Source of the DNA: Caldilineaceae bacterium
Lineage (GTDB): Bacteria > Chloroflexota > Anaerolineae > Caldilineales > Caldilineaceae
Assembly: GCA_958295845.1 (NCBI GenBank)
Contig: OY282376.1
Coordinates: forward strand, 434,001-498,000
DNA length: 64,000 bases
Direction: 5' to 3'
This document shows, piece by piece, positions 50,627-60,046 of this stretch. The position numbers and the translations under genes are program-made. Numbering within the stretch: position 1 is the stretch's first letter; each line of letters starts with the position of its first letter. The notes beneath the pieces were generated by a model. It did no database searches, was not told the origin of the DNA, and saw only the letters and a program-made list of their open reading frames with translations.

Positions 50627-53600
50627 GCACCCTCTCCGACCAGCCGGCACGAGACGCAATCCTCGAACGCCTCGACGAAAACATGGTCGTCGTGGCCGGC
50701 GCCGGCACCGGCAAAACACGCAGTCTCGTCGACCGCGTCATCGCCCTCATCAAGACCGGACGGGCGCAGTTGGGCGGCATCGCCGCGATTACATTCACCG
50801 AGTCGGCCGCTGCCGAGCTGCGCACCCGCATCGCTGAGAGCCTCGAAAAGGCCGCCGATAACCAAGACCTGCCCCAGACCCAGCGGGAACTGTGCAAGCA
50901 GGCCCTGCAAGAGCTGGACCAGGCCTCCATTCAGACGCTGCACAGCTTCGCCGGCAGCCTCCTGGGCGAGCGCCCGCTGGCAGCCGGTCTGCCGCCGGGA
51001 TTCACCATCCGCGACGAGATCGAGGCCGAGATCGCATTCGAAGACCGCTGGGCAGCGTGGCTGGATACTATCCTCGACGACCCCGAGGCACAGCAGGCGC
51101 TCGGCCCTGCCCTGAAAGCAGGCTTGACCCTCGGCCACCTGCGTACGATAGCGGTCAGTTTTCATAGAAACCACGACCAGCTCGCCGGCGCCTCCTTTGA
51201 TGTGTCCCACTCCCAGGACGCTGATAACGAGCAGGCCTCCGAGCTTCTGCCCGTGCTCGACCTGCTGCGGCGCTTTGCGCTCGACTACGCCTCCGCCCGC
51301 AAAAACGCCGGCGTAGTCGAGTTTCTCGACATGCTCGTCCTCGCCCGCGATCTGCTCCGGGAGGATCTTTCCGCACGCGATCACTTTCGAGAACGCTACA
51401 CCCACCTGCTCATCGATGAAGTGCAGGACACCGACCCGCTGCAGGCCGAGATCGCCATGTTCCTGGCCGAAGAGACGTCCGATCGTATCAACCCCGACGA
51501 CCGCCCCCAGGACTGGCACAATGTGCAGCCCGCCGCCGGCAAACTCTTCATCGTCGGCGACCCCAAACAGTCGATCTACCGCTTCCGCCGCGCCGATATT
51601 CAGCAGGTCGAACAGATGCGAGAGGCGGTCGGCGGAGCCAGCGTCCTGCTCCAACAGAACTTCCGCTCCCAACCGCCGGTCATCGACTGGGTAAACCATG
51701 TTTTCAACCAGTGGATGCAGGGAGAAGCCCAGGCCGACTATGCCCCCCTCGTTGCCGTCGCGCAGGAAGGCGAGTCTCCCACTGTCCGCTACATGGGCGG
51801 AGAAATCGACGGCAATATGGGAGTCGTGCGCCGCCGCGAAGCCGACGCTATCGCCACTGCCGTCCGCACGGCGATCAAAGAGGGCTGGCAGGTGCGTTCG
51901 GAGGAGGAAGACGGCGCGCTCCGACCCGCCGCCTATGAAGACATCTGCGTTCTGATGCCGCGTCGCACAGGCTTCGACGCACTTGAGATCGCGTTCGAAG
52001 ACGCTGGCATCCCCTACCGGCTCGAAAGCGCCTCCCTCATCTACAACACGCAGGAGGCGCGCGACCTCCTCAACTGTCTCGCCGCCATCGACGACCCGAC
52101 CGACCCTGTCTCCGTCGTGGCTGCGCTGCGCTCGCCCGCCTTCGCCTGCTCCGACGCCGACCTGCTCAACTTCGTCGACGAGGGCGGCCGGTTCGACTAC
52201 CTTGCAGAAAATAGCCCCCCGTGCGGCTGCGTCGCCGACGCGCTGGCGGTCCTGGCAGAATTTCATGAACGCCGCAAATGGATCGCCCCGGCCGCGCTCA
52301 TCGAGCAGTTCGTGCGTGCGCGGCAGCTCCGGGAATTGGCTCTGGATGAATGGCAGTGGCGCGGGCGCTGGACGCGTTACGGATTTCTCATCGACCGCGC
52401 CCGCGCCTTCGCCGCCACAGGCGAGGCCTCTCTGCGCGCATTTCTCGCCTGGGCGAACCGCCAGCGCGAAGAACAGGCAAGAGCGCGCGAAACGGTCGTC
52501 CGTGAGTCCGATGCCGGTGCGGTCAGCGTGATGACCGTCCACGCCGCCAAGGGGCTGGAGTTCCCCATCGTTCTCCTTGCCGGGCTTAACGCGGCAAGAA
52601 ACCCCAATCTCGATCCTGTGCTGTTCGATCGCAAGAGCGGCCGCATCGAGGTCAAAGCCTCCCTGCAGACGGCCGGATACGAGGAGTTGGCAGACTTCGA
52701 AAAGGCGCGCGGGGAAGAGGAGCGCGTGCGGCTGGTCTACGTTGCCGCCACCCGTGCGCGCGATCACCTCATCGTCAGCCTTTACCGCAACAAGAGCGGC
52801 AGTAAGTCAGCCGCCGCCCGCATCGAAGAGTATATGCAGGGTGCCGACCATCTCTGGCAGCGATTCGATCCACCGTCCGCCGCCGCGCCGCGCGCCCCGG
52901 TTTCCGCCGGCGAAGAGGCCGCCGCCGCCGATGACACCCCCGAAACGCGCCAGCACTGGCAACAACAGAGGAACGAACTCTTCGCGGTCCGCAGTCGCCC
53001 CATCTCCGCCGCCGCTACCCGTCTCGCCCAGGAAGCGAAAGAGGAACAGGATGTCCCCGACGAACCCTGGCGCCGCGGCCGCGCCGGCACCAACATCGGC
53101 CGCGCCGTTCACGCCGTGCTGCAGGTTGTCGATCTGCGCACGGGCAGCGACCTCGACGAAAACGTTCAGGCCCAAGCCGCGGCCGAAGGGGTGCAGGAGC
53201 AATCCGGTGAGATCGCGCGTCTCGTGCGCCATGCCCTCAATAACGACCTCGTGCAGCGCGCGCTGGCATCGCAGCGCTGGTGGCGCGAGGCGCCGGTGGC
53301 CGGCCCCGTCGGCGACGGCATCGTCGAGGGGTTTATCGACCTGCTATTCGAGGAAGAAGACGGCTTCGTGATCGTCGATTACAAGACCGACGCCGTCCGC
53401 TCCGAAGATGAGATCGAGCAGGCGAAGGCGCGATACCGTCTGCAAGGCGGGGCCTACGCCCTCGCCTTGAGTAAAGCGGCCGGCGTCAACGTAAAGGAAG
53501 TCTCGTTTCTCTTCCTCCAACCGGGTCGCGTCATCACGATTGAAGATCTCCCGCGCGCGCAGCAGGAAGCTGAAAAGGCTGCGCTGGCCTGGCTCACAGC

Positions 53601-53643
53601 TGTCCCCCAAACGGCGGCAGACGACGCTGTCTCTGGCAGCTAA
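50623..53643 (+). CDS. addA: AddA-like helicase-nuclease
   Basis: 1006 residues. UvrD-type helicase motifs: Walker A VVAGAGTGKTRSLV, motif Ia ITFTESAAAELRTRI, motif II LLIDEVQDTDPLQ, motif III FIVGDPKQSIYRFRRADI, motif IV LQQNFRSQPPVI, motif V VMTVHAAKGLEFPIVLLAGL and motif VI RLVYVAATRARDHLIVSL. The C-terminal nuclease is NIGRAVHAVLQ, GFIDLLFEEEDGFVIVDYKT. It forms the second half of the AddAB (RexAB) break-repair complex. Its ATG lies within the addB stop (ATGA), and the two proteins would be made in step. Confidence 0.93.
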   Translation: MSTLSDQPARDAILERLDENMVVVAGAGTGKTRSLVDRVIALIKTGRAQLGGIAAITFTESAAAELRTRIAESLEKAADNQDLPQTQRELCKQALQELDQASIQTLHSFAGSLLGERPLAAGLPPGFTIRDEIEAEIAFEDRWAAWLDTILDDPEAQQALGPALKAGLTLGHLRTIAVSFHRNHDQLAGASFDVSHSQDADNEQASELLPVLDLLRRFALDYASARKNAGVVEFLDMLVLARDLLREDLSARDHFRERYTHLLIDEVQDTDPLQAEIAMFLAEETSDRINPDDRPQDWHNVQPAAGKLFIVGDPKQSIYRFRRADIQQVEQMREAVGGASVLLQQNFRSQPPVIDWVNHVFNQWMQGEAQADYAPLVAVAQEGESPTVRYMGGEIDGNMGVVRRREADAIATAVRTAIKEGWQVRSEEEDGALRPAAYEDICVLMPRRTGFDALEIAFEDAGIPYRLESASLIYNTQEARDLLNCLAAIDDPTDPVSVVAALRSPAFACSDADLLNFVDEGGRFDYLAENSPPCGCVADALAVLAEFHERRKWIAPAALIEQFVRARQLRELALDEWQWRGRWTRYGFLIDRARAFAATGEASLRAFLAWANRQREEQARARETVVRESDAGAVSVMTVHAAKGLEFPIVLLAGLNAARNPNLDPVLFDRKSGRIEVKASLQTAGYEELADFEKARGEEERVRLVYVAATRARDHLIVSLYRNKSGSKSAAARIEEYMQGADHLWQRFDPPSAAAPRAPVSAGEEAAAADDTPETRQHWQQQRNELFAVRSRPISAAATRLAQEAKEEQDVPDEPWRRGRAGTNIGRAVHAVLQVVDLRTGSDLDENVQAQAAAEGVQEQSGEIARLVRHALNNDLVQRALASQRWWREAPVAGPVGDGIVEGFIDLLFEEEDGFVIVDYKTDAVRSEDEIEQAKARYRLQGGAYALALSKAAGVNVKEVSFLFLQPGRVITIEDLPRAQQEAEKAALAWLTAVPQTAADDAVSGS

Positions 53644-54179
53644 ACTTGGTCCAACTTGCTTCACCCTCCCCGTCGCCACAGAGTCTATACGACTACTTGC
53701 CAGCGCCAGCGATTGGACTGCTGTCGATCTCCCGCTGATAACCGAAAGTGATGCCCCGATCAGCGTACTTTCAACCTGGAAATCTTGACAGTTGGACTTA
53801 CAATGTCTGGAGATCCGGGACATAAAGTGCACTTTCAAAAGCGCCGCAAAGTACGCCAACGCTCCTATTGGTACAAATGACACTTGTCAATTTTCATTTC
53901 ATAAAGTTATATTCTGTAAGCACTTTGAAGCGATAGTCTTACTGCGTTGCACTTTTCGAAAAGATTGGAATATCTTAAATCCAGTGCTCTTCTCGTCTTG
54001 GGGCGAGAATCGCGCAGAGAGCGCTCAGCCAAATCCCCTCATTTTGACGCCTGCCTCGAGCGGGGCAGAGTAGCAACGGGATCCGAAAGTGCAGGAGTGA
54101 GTGGTCTGCATCCACTCTTGGGCAAAGTGATCTTTCAGGGGGAAGAACAAATACGTCGGGCAGTTCGCAAGGTATCGGC
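53644..54179. other. Gene-free stretch of lower GC
   Basis: Over 500 bases between addA and the NarL-type kinase. It is AT-richer than either neighbour, especially 53780-53960 (TTTCATTTCATAAAGTTATA). Short frames have no start signals or recognisable products. It probably holds the promoter of the two-component pair. Confidence 0.4.
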
Positions 54180-55430
54180 ATGACTCGACAGCCGCGTACG
54201 AGAAATCAAAATCCAGGCGTTGCGGTCCAAGGGTTCCTGACGGCAGCAGTCGATGCTCTGATTGGCCGCAGCTGGGAATTCAGGGAAGTCGGCCCTGACG
54301 AGTTGCGTTACCCGGCAACAATATCCCTTTGGTTACGGTGGTTCATCAGCGCCCTCTGCGTCTTTCAGCTGGTCTACCGACCTGCATTCGACCCTTCCAC
54401 GTATACGGGTTATATCCTATGCTTTATTGTTCTGGTCGCGTTCAGTTTCTACCTTCACTACCGCCTTCGTTCGGGCCGTAATCTGACATTGCACTTGATG
54501 CTGGCGATCGGTGCGACGGATGTGGTCCTGATAACGCTGGCGATGGTGATCGGCGGCGGCTTCAGCCATTTTTTCTTCTACCTGCTCTACTACCCCGCCC
54601 TGGCCTGGTTCGCGGTGTTCTTCAGTTCGTTCAGGATGAGTTTCTCGTGGGTGACTCTGGTCGCCATCCTCTACACTGTCGTGAGCCTGACCGCCGGGGA
54701 AGGGCTCGACCTTGACGCCAGAGACGAAAAGGCGTTGATTGCCAGGATCGCCGTCATGTATGCCGTGGTGGGAACGGTCAGTCTGGTTGCCAGGTCGGAG
54801 CGGATCAGGAGGCTGGAAGCGGTTGCGCGCGAGCGGGAGCTACAGCGGCAGCGGCTCGAAATGTCGCAGACCATCCATGACACGACCGCGCAATCGGCCT
54901 ATACGCTGGGACTGGGTCTGGAGGGCGCCATCGAGAAGGCGGACAACTCCAACCCCGAACTGGTCAAGAAGCTTGAGGCGATGTGGTCCCTGACCAGGTC
55001 CACCATGTGGGCGCTTAGGCACCCGATAGACGGCGGGCAAATATTCAGCGGAAGCACGCTGAGCGAAGTCCTGGAAGCGCACGCCGACACTTTCACCGTC
55101 ATCACCTCGATCCCGGCGGAGTTGGCGCAGTACGGAGTCGAACCGCAACTGTCCACCGTAAAACGCAGCCTACTGTTCTCCATCGCCCACAACGCGCTCA
55201 CCAATGCCTTTCGCCATTCCGACGCCGAAAGTGTGACGATCTCCCTGGAGTTCGGAGAGCAGAATCTGCGGATGTCGGTGTCGGACGATGGGGCAGGGCT
55301 TCCGGACGATTACGCCGTGCGCGGCCGCGGCTTCAGAAATATGCGGGCTGACGCAGAGCGCATGGGCGGTAGCCTGCATGTCGAATCCAACGGTAACGGC
55401 ACGACCGTGAGTTGCATTGTTCCCAATTAG
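54180..55430 (+). CDS. NarL-type membrane sensor histidine kinase
   Basis: 416 residues. Five or six hydrophobic segments lie between about 46 and 205 (ISLWLRWFISALCVFQLVY, GYILCFIVLVAFSFYL, LMLAIGATDVVLITLAMVIG, FFFYLLYYPALAWFAVFF, VTLVAILYTVVSLTAG, AVMYAVVGTVSLVARSE), then a coiled coil and an HPK7 dimerisation helix with His233 in MSQTIHDTTAQSAYTLGLG. The ATPase domain has IAHNALTNAFRHSDAESVTI, VSDDGAGLPDD and GRGFRNMRADAERMGG. It senses through the membrane domain; no large extracellular loop is present. The cognate regulator follows. Confidence 0.9.
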   Translation: MTRQPRTRNQNPGVAVQGFLTAAVDALIGRSWEFREVGPDELRYPATISLWLRWFISALCVFQLVYRPAFDPSTYTGYILCFIVLVAFSFYLHYRLRSGRNLTLHLMLAIGATDVVLITLAMVIGGGFSHFFFYLLYYPALAWFAVFFSSFRMSFSWVTLVAILYTVVSLTAGEGLDLDARDEKALIARIAVMYAVVGTVSLVARSERIRRLEAVARERELQRQRLEMSQTIHDTTAQSAYTLGLGLEGAIEKADNSNPELVKKLEAMWSLTRSTMWALRHPIDGGQIFSGSTLSEVLEAHADTFTVITSIPAELAQYGVEPQLSTVKRSLLFSIAHNALTNAFRHSDAESVTISLEFGEQNLRMSVSDDGAGLPDDYAVRGRGFRNMRADAERMGGSLHVESNGNGTTVSCIVPN

Positions 55431-55451
55431 CAGTTGAGAGGAGGCCGGCGC

Positions 55452-56126
55452 GTGTCATCGGAAAACAAGATTAAAGTGATGATAGTTGACGATCACGCCA
55501 TCGTTCGCGAGGGAATCGCGGAAGTACTGGAGCAGTCAGGCGAATTCGAGGTCGTGGGACAGGCCGCCGATGGGGAACAGGCGGTAGACAAGGCGCAAGA
55601 ATTGAAGCCTGATGTGATCATCATGGACATTGTGATGCCGTTCAAGGACGGCATCGAAGCCTGCCGGGACGTAACCGCGGTTCTGCCGGACACGCGGGTC
55701 CTCATGCTGACCGCATCCAACAGGGATAGTGCGATTGTGCAGGCAGTAAATGCCGGAGCCACGGGATATCTTCAAAAATTTTCCGGCAAGGAGATGCTGC
55801 TTTCGACTGTGCGGGAGGTTGCCGAGGGCGAATTCCGTTTGCAGGGAGAAGCGGCCAGGAAACTGGTCACGGGAATGAGCGGCGGTTCCGGTCCCATTCC
55901 TCCCAACGAACTGCAGCGGTTGACGGTCCGAGAGCGCGATCTGCTCAGGATGTTCGCCCAGGGTATGTCGTACGCGGAGATAGCCGAGGCGCGGGGCAAC
56001 AAAAATCCCATGACCGTACGCAACGCAGTCTATGCCATACGGCGCAAACTGGGCGTGGGAAGCAGGCAGGAGATGGGGGTTTGGGCTGCACGCAGCGGCC
56101 TGCTGGACGACGACGCACTGATCTGA
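55452..56126 (+). CDS. NarL/LuxR-family response regulator
   Basis: 224 residues. GTG 55452 is preferred over the TTG at 55434 because GAGAGGAGG lies 8-16 bases upstream and the receiver begins at once. The receiver has KVMIVDDHAIVREGI, phosphoacceptor Asp59 in VIIMDIVMPFKDG and LMLTASNRDSAIVQAVNAGA. The LuxR-type HTH (about 158-215) reads LTVRERDLLRMFAQGMSYAE, with MTVRNAVYAIRRKLGV as the recognition helix region. It pairs with the kinase 21 bases upstream. Targets unknown. Confidence 0.92.
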   Translation: MSSENKIKVMIVDDHAIVREGIAEVLEQSGEFEVVGQAADGEQAVDKAQELKPDVIIMDIVMPFKDGIEACRDVTAVLPDTRVLMLTASNRDSAIVQAVNAGATGYLQKFSGKEMLLSTVREVAEGEFRLQGEAARKLVTGMSGGSGPIPPNELQRLTVRERDLLRMFAQGMSYAEIAEARGNKNPMTVRNAVYAIRRKLGVGSRQEMGVWAARSGLLDDDALI

Positions 56127-56202
56127 AGCGGAGAGGAGCTTGGGGTTGTCTCTGCTGCTGCGGTCAGCGGCATGAACTGGATCTGTGTGCTGTTGAGTAA
56201 GG

Positions 56203-56246
56203 GTAGGTTGAGGAACCGTAGGTTGAGGAAGCGTAGGTTGAAGAGG
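56203..56246 (+). repeat. Short tandem repeat, GTAGGTTGAGGAA
   Basis: Three adjacent copies of a 15-base unit (GTAGGTTGAGGAACC, GTAGGTTGAGGAAGC, GTAGGTTGAAGAGGC) between the response regulator and the convergent Uma2 gene. Confidence 0.7.
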
Positions 56247-56292
56247 CTGGCAACAGCAACTGCGTCTACACTCGGCCCCCATACGCGTGGGC

Positions 56293-56889
56293 CTAATCCG
56301 TGTCCAGGATACCCGTGACAGGCAGGGCAAGTTCTGGCATAAGAGAAGACGTAACCACATCGCCGCGGCCGAAGAGACCTTCTTCGAAGTAGGTGTCGCC
56401 GCCCGGGGACAGGACCGTAACCGTCTCCTGTTCGGGATCGACGATCCAGTACTCTTGAATGCCCGCCCGCGCATACTCGATCCGTTTCGTCACCAGATCC
56501 CGTTCGCGGTCTTCAAGGCACTGGCTGACGATTTCGATTGCCAAATCAGCCCCATCCCAGAAATTCTCTTGGCGCAAGATGCTGTTGCGATCGCGTAGAA
56601 AGACGATATCCGGTTCGCGGTACTTCTGATCCCACAGGCGCAACCGCAGCCCGGCCGTTCGTAAGACCCCGCCAATCTCTTTTGCGAGCGGGTAGAGGGC
56701 AAAGCTCAAGACCGAAATAATACCCTGGTGTTGGTCGGTCGGTGCATCATGCACCTCCACAAAGCCGTTATCGAATTCAACCCGGCGGTTGGTCTCCAGC
56801 GCCAGGTATTCCTGCTCACTCCAGGCGCCCTGGTATGGAAAGAGCGTTGCGATACGCCAAACCGGTGTTTCGACTTCATGACTGCGCAT
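56293..56889 (-). CDS. Uma2-family (DUF820) PD-(D/E)XK endonuclease-like protein
   Basis: 198 residues from ATG 56889 (GGAG about 11 bases upstream; an earlier start at 56925 is less likely). Core elements are WSEQEYLALETNRRVEFDNG, REPDIVFLRD (Asp), GADLAIEIVSQCLEDRER (Glu) and TKRIEYARAGIQEYWIVDPE (Lys and the family's EYWIVDP). The fold is that of restriction-type nucleases. Uma2 proteins are very common in cyanobacteria and Chloroflexota, with no firmly established role. Confidence 0.88.
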   Translation of the reverse strand: MRSHEVETPVWRIATLFPYQGAWSEQEYLALETNRRVEFDNGFVEVHDAPTDQHQGIISVLSFALYPLAKEIGGVLRTAGLRLRLWDQKYREPDIVFLRDRNSILRQENFWDGADLAIEIVSQCLEDRERDLVTKRIEYARAGIQEYWIVDPEQETVTVLSPGGDTYFEEGLFGRGDVVTSSLMPELALPVTGILDTD

Positions 56890-56963
56890 GCTGCGTGTCT
56901 CCAGCAAAAGCCTGTGCAGCGGCAACTGTTGCTACCCAACTGAAGCACAAAAGATCGGGCGGC

Positions 56964-57989
56964 CTATGGCGATAGCTTTTTCATAGAATCTGCCGCGGCG
57001 CTGTAGGGATCAGTCTCCCGGCGCTGCATCCGCTCCACCAGATCCCGGCGCAAGGCCGGAGACAACGTCCGTTCCATCCGTGCCAAGAACTCGGCCTGGA
57101 CGAGCGTCTGCAGCATATGGTCAAGACGCCTGCCTTCGCGCGCCGTCCGTGCACCGCTCTCCCCCAGCCACGCCCGGTGCCGCTCGAGCGCATCCCGCAG
57201 TTCGTCCACGCCGCCGCCGCTGACCGCCACCGTCTCCAAAACCGGAATCGACCATCCGTCTCCAGCTTCGGTTTCAGAAGTTGCTGCGCCCGTCTCCATG
57301 CGCTGCCCGTGATGAAAGATGGTCTGAGCCGCTGCGCCGCCCGTCTCCAGCATCATCTCCAGCGCCGCGACCGTGCGCGCCGCGCCCTTACGGTCCGCCT
57401 TGTTGACAGCGAAAACATCGGCGATTTCCAGCAGACCTGCCTTGATCGCCTGCACCTCGTCGCCCAGGCCCGGCGCCTCCACCACCACAACCGTATCGGC
57501 AACGCTGGCGATTTCGATCTCCGCCTGGCCCGCGCCCACCGTCTCAACAAGAATGCGGTCAAACCCGGCCGCGTCCAGCAGCAGCATCGCGTCCGCGCTC
57601 GCTTTGGCGAGGCCGCCCGTCCCGCGACGAGTCGCCATCGAGCGGATGAAGACGCCGGCGTCCCCGCTGTGGCCCGTCATGCGCACGCGGTCCCCCAGCA
57701 GCGCACCCCCGCTGAAAGGGCTGGTCGGGTCCACCGCCAGCACACCCACCGTTACGCCGCTTGCCCGGTAGCTCTCGACCAACGCCGATACCAGCGTCGA
57801 TTTGCCCGTGCCCGGCGCGCCGGTGACGCCGATCAGATGCGCCCTGCCCGTATGCGCGAAGACGGCCCGCACGATTCGGGCTGCCTCCGCCGCGTCGTCC
57901 TCCACGCGGCTGATGGCGCGCGCAAGCGCAAGCCGGTCCCCCTCGAGGAGGTCACTGATCAGTTGCTGGGTGGGAACAGGTTTGGGCAT
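56964..57989 (-). CDS. meaB: MeaB-type GTPase, methylmalonyl-CoA mutase chaperone
   Basis: 341 residues. The G3E-family GTPase motifs are Walker A IGVTGAPGTGKSTLVSAL, VGVLAVDPTSPFSGGALLGD, MTGHSGDAGVFIRSMATRRG, ILVETVGAGQAEIEIASVAD (Walker B region) and VFAVNKADR (base specificity). MeaB guards B12-dependent mutases against inactivation and gates cofactor loading. It follows the B12-binding subunit by 116 bases on the same strand. ATG 57989 is used; a TTG at 57998 is possible. Confidence 0.92.
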   Translation of the reverse strand: MPKPVPTQQLISDLLEGDRLALARAISRVEDDAAEAARIVRAVFAHTGRAHLIGVTGAPGTGKSTLVSALVESYRASGVTVGVLAVDPTSPFSGGALLGDRVRMTGHSGDAGVFIRSMATRRGTGGLAKASADAMLLLDAAGFDRILVETVGAGQAEIEIASVADTVVVVEAPGLGDEVQAIKAGLLEIADVFAVNKADRKGAARTVAALEMMLETGGAAAQTIFHHGQRMETGAATSETEAGDGWSIPVLETVAVSGGGVDELRDALERHRAWLGESGARTAREGRRLDHMLQTLVQAEFLARMERTLSPALRRDLVERMQRRETDPYSAAADSMKKLSP

Positions 57990-58105
57990 TGGCAACACCT
58001 GTTGCCAGTTTCAAGTGGTTCGCGGCCGGTGGATCGTTCAGGCGCCAACCACGGGCAACAGCATAGGCGGCCCCGGCTTGCGGGCGTTCGCAGGCGTCTG
58101 CTCCG

Positions 58106-58507
58106 CTAGCCGCCGGCCATGGCGGTTCGGATGTAATCGATGATTTCGGCGGAGGTCGTGCCCGGCCCAAACACAGCGTGCACGCCGGCGGCTTTGAGCT
58201 GAACGGCATCCTCGTCCGGAATGATTCCCCCCAGCAGCACCAGCACATCCTCCTGGCCCTGGGCATGCAGCAGTTCGATCACCTTGGGGCAGAGCGTCAT
58301 GTGCGCGCCGCTGAGGATCGACAGCCCCACGACATCCACGTCCTCCTGCAACGCGGCCTCGGCGATCATCTGGGGCGTCTGGCGAATGCCCGTGTAGATC
58401 ACCTCGAATCCCGCATCGCGCAACGCCCTGGCTATGACTTTGGCGCCGCGGTCGTGGCCGTCCAGCCCCGGTTTGGCGACCAGAACCCGTATCTGACTAT
58501 CCTTCAT
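58106..58507 (-). CDS. Cobalamin-binding subunit of methylmalonyl-CoA (or related) mutase
   Basis: 133 residues from ATG 58507, with AAGGGG 6-11 bases upstream. The B12-binding fold has the DxHxxG motif in [20 protein letters not shown], then [40 protein letters not shown] and [20 protein letters not shown], ending [13 protein letters not shown]. The His of GLDGHD coordinates cobalt. This is the small domain of the mutase as a separate protein; the catalytic TIM-barrel subunit is not in the window. It lies upstream of meaB. Confidence 0.92.
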   Translation of the reverse strand: MKDSQIRVLVAKPGLDGHDRGAKVIARALRDAGFEVIYTGIRQTPQMIAEAALQEDVDVVGLSILSGAHMTLCPKVIELLHAQGQEDVLVLLGGIIPDEDAVQLKAAGVHAVFGPGTTSAEIIDYIRTAMAGG

Positions 58508-58705
58508 CGAATCCCCTTGCCGATGGCTCCTGTGTATCCCGCCGGAAGAGAGATGCATCAGCCCGAGCGAATCTCGTAACTCCCGTCAGAACTATGTTAA
58601 AATACGCTCTGCGCATCGCCAAAAGCATTGCCAGGCACTCCAGTGGATATTGAAATGTGACCAGCGGTCGGAAACCGCACGCGCCACTGCAGTTTCGGAG
58701 GTCAT
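58508..58705. promoter_or_regulatory. Divergent promoter region
   Basis: The only non-coding DNA between the B12-subunit gene (minus) and the acyl-CoA dehydrogenase (plus). TTGCCA followed after 17 bases by TGAAAT (about 58628-58656) is a possible plus-strand promoter. TTAAAATA near 58598-58605 is another AT-rich element. No operator is identified. Confidence 0.35.
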
Positions 58706-59935
58706 ATGCTCTACCCGAGAACTGAACGTCAGCAGCATTTTATCGACGTGGCCAGCGGCTTGATCCCCGCGCTGCGGGAACGGGCCGCCCAGCATGACCG
58801 CGACGGATCCTTCCCGCACGAGAACTTCGCAGACATCCGGCGGGTCGGTCTGCCGGCCCTGGTGGTCCCGCAGGAGTTCGGTGGCTGGGGCGCCAATCTG
58901 CTCGAATCGACCCTGACGATGGAGAAGCTGGCGCAGGGTGATGGCAGCACCGGGCTCAGCTTTGTAATGCACGTGCAGGTGATAGGCGGGGCCGTCGCAA
59001 CCGTTCTCGGCGCCACAGTCGATGAAGACCGCAGCAGCTGGCCCCAACATCTCTTTGCCCAGGTCTGCCGCGACGCCGTTGAACGCGGCGCGCTCATCAA
59101 CTCCGTCGCCACCGAACCCAACCTGGGCAGCCCCAGTCGCGGCGGCCTGCCCGAGACAACCGCCGAACCGGTCCGCGAAAATGGCAAGGACGCGTGGCTC
59201 ATCAACGGCCTCAAGACCTTTGCCAGCCTCAGCCCCGAGATGGACTATTTCATCATTCCCGCGGCGCTGCAGGACGGCAGCGGCCACGTCGCCCGCTTCG
59301 TCATCCCCGCCGGTCCCCACTTCGAAATTATCGAGACCTGGGACGCTTTTGGGATGCGCGCCACCGGCAGCCATGATCTGAAGATCGTCAACGCCCGCGT
59401 GACCGACGAGCAGATGATCGGCCGCGGCCCCGCCAGCCCCCGCACAACGGGCAAGGCGCCCGCCAACGCCTGGTTCATCTGCACCGTCGGCGCCGTCTAC
59501 CTCGGCGTAGCCCAGGCCGCCCTGGACTTTGCAGCCGACTACGCCGCGAAACGCGTGCCCACCGCCCTCGGCAAACCGATCGCCGAACTGGAGAGCATCC
59601 AGCGCCGCCTCGGCCAGGCTGAACTGCTGCTGCTCCAGGCCAGGGCGCTCCTCTACAACACCGCCAACGAATGGGATCAGTTCGACGCGCGGCGGGATGA
59701 GCTCGCCCCTGCCATCATCGCCACCAAGTTTACCGTCACCAACAATGCCATCGAGGCTGTCGACCATGCAGTCCGCGTGGTGGGTGGGGCTTCCATGTCC
59801 CGCAGCCTGCCATTGGAGCGCTATCTGCGCGACGTCCGTCCCGGCCTCTTCCACCCCTTGAACGACGACCAGGCGCTGACCATCTTCGGACGGAACGCGC
59901 TGAAGCGAATTTCAGCTATGGCCGCTGACCGTTAA
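58706..59935 (+). CDS. Acyl-CoA dehydrogenase family protein
   Basis: 409 residues; GGAGGT lies just before the ATG. The order is that of acyl-CoA dehydrogenases: helical N-domain (IRRVGLPALVVPQEFGGWGA, MEKLAQGDGSTGLSFVMHVQ), beta domain (NSVATEPNLGSPSRGGLPET, DAWLINGLKTFASLSPEMDY, ETWDAFGMRATGSHDL), C-terminal helices (AVRVVGGASMSRSLPLERYL, RDVRPGLFHPLNDDQALTIF). The usual catalytic Glu at the C-terminal site is not obvious, so a flavin monooxygenase-like member (DszC/HpaB type) is possible. It diverges from the methylmalonyl-CoA genes, which suggests acyl-CoA catabolism. Confidence 0.85.
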   Translation: MLYPRTERQQHFIDVASGLIPALRERAAQHDRDGSFPHENFADIRRVGLPALVVPQEFGGWGANLLESTLTMEKLAQGDGSTGLSFVMHVQVIGGAVATVLGATVDEDRSSWPQHLFAQVCRDAVERGALINSVATEPNLGSPSRGGLPETTAEPVRENGKDAWLINGLKTFASLSPEMDYFIIPAALQDGSGHVARFVIPAGPHFEIIETWDAFGMRATGSHDLKIVNARVTDEQMIGRGPASPRTTGKAPANAWFICTVGAVYLGVAQAALDFAADYAAKRVPTALGKPIAELESIQRRLGQAELLLLQARALLYNTANEWDQFDARRDELAPAIIATKFTVTNNAIEAVDHAVRVVGGASMSRSLPLERYLRDVRPGLFHPLNDDQALTIFGRNALKRISAMAADR

Positions 59936-60046
59936 TCGGATAGCTGCCGCACGACGACAATCACAAAGGAAACAGTACAGTCCTCTCTTGCCGCGGCGAC
60001 AGAGGATACTTGCGCCAAGATAGATCCAAATAAGGGAGACCTTAAT

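Noticed and set aside
50623..53643. A second Gabija helicase or another defence system
   Set aside because: It is paired with an AddB-like protein by a 4-base overlap and has its own C-terminal RecB nuclease domain, which is the AddAB repair complex.
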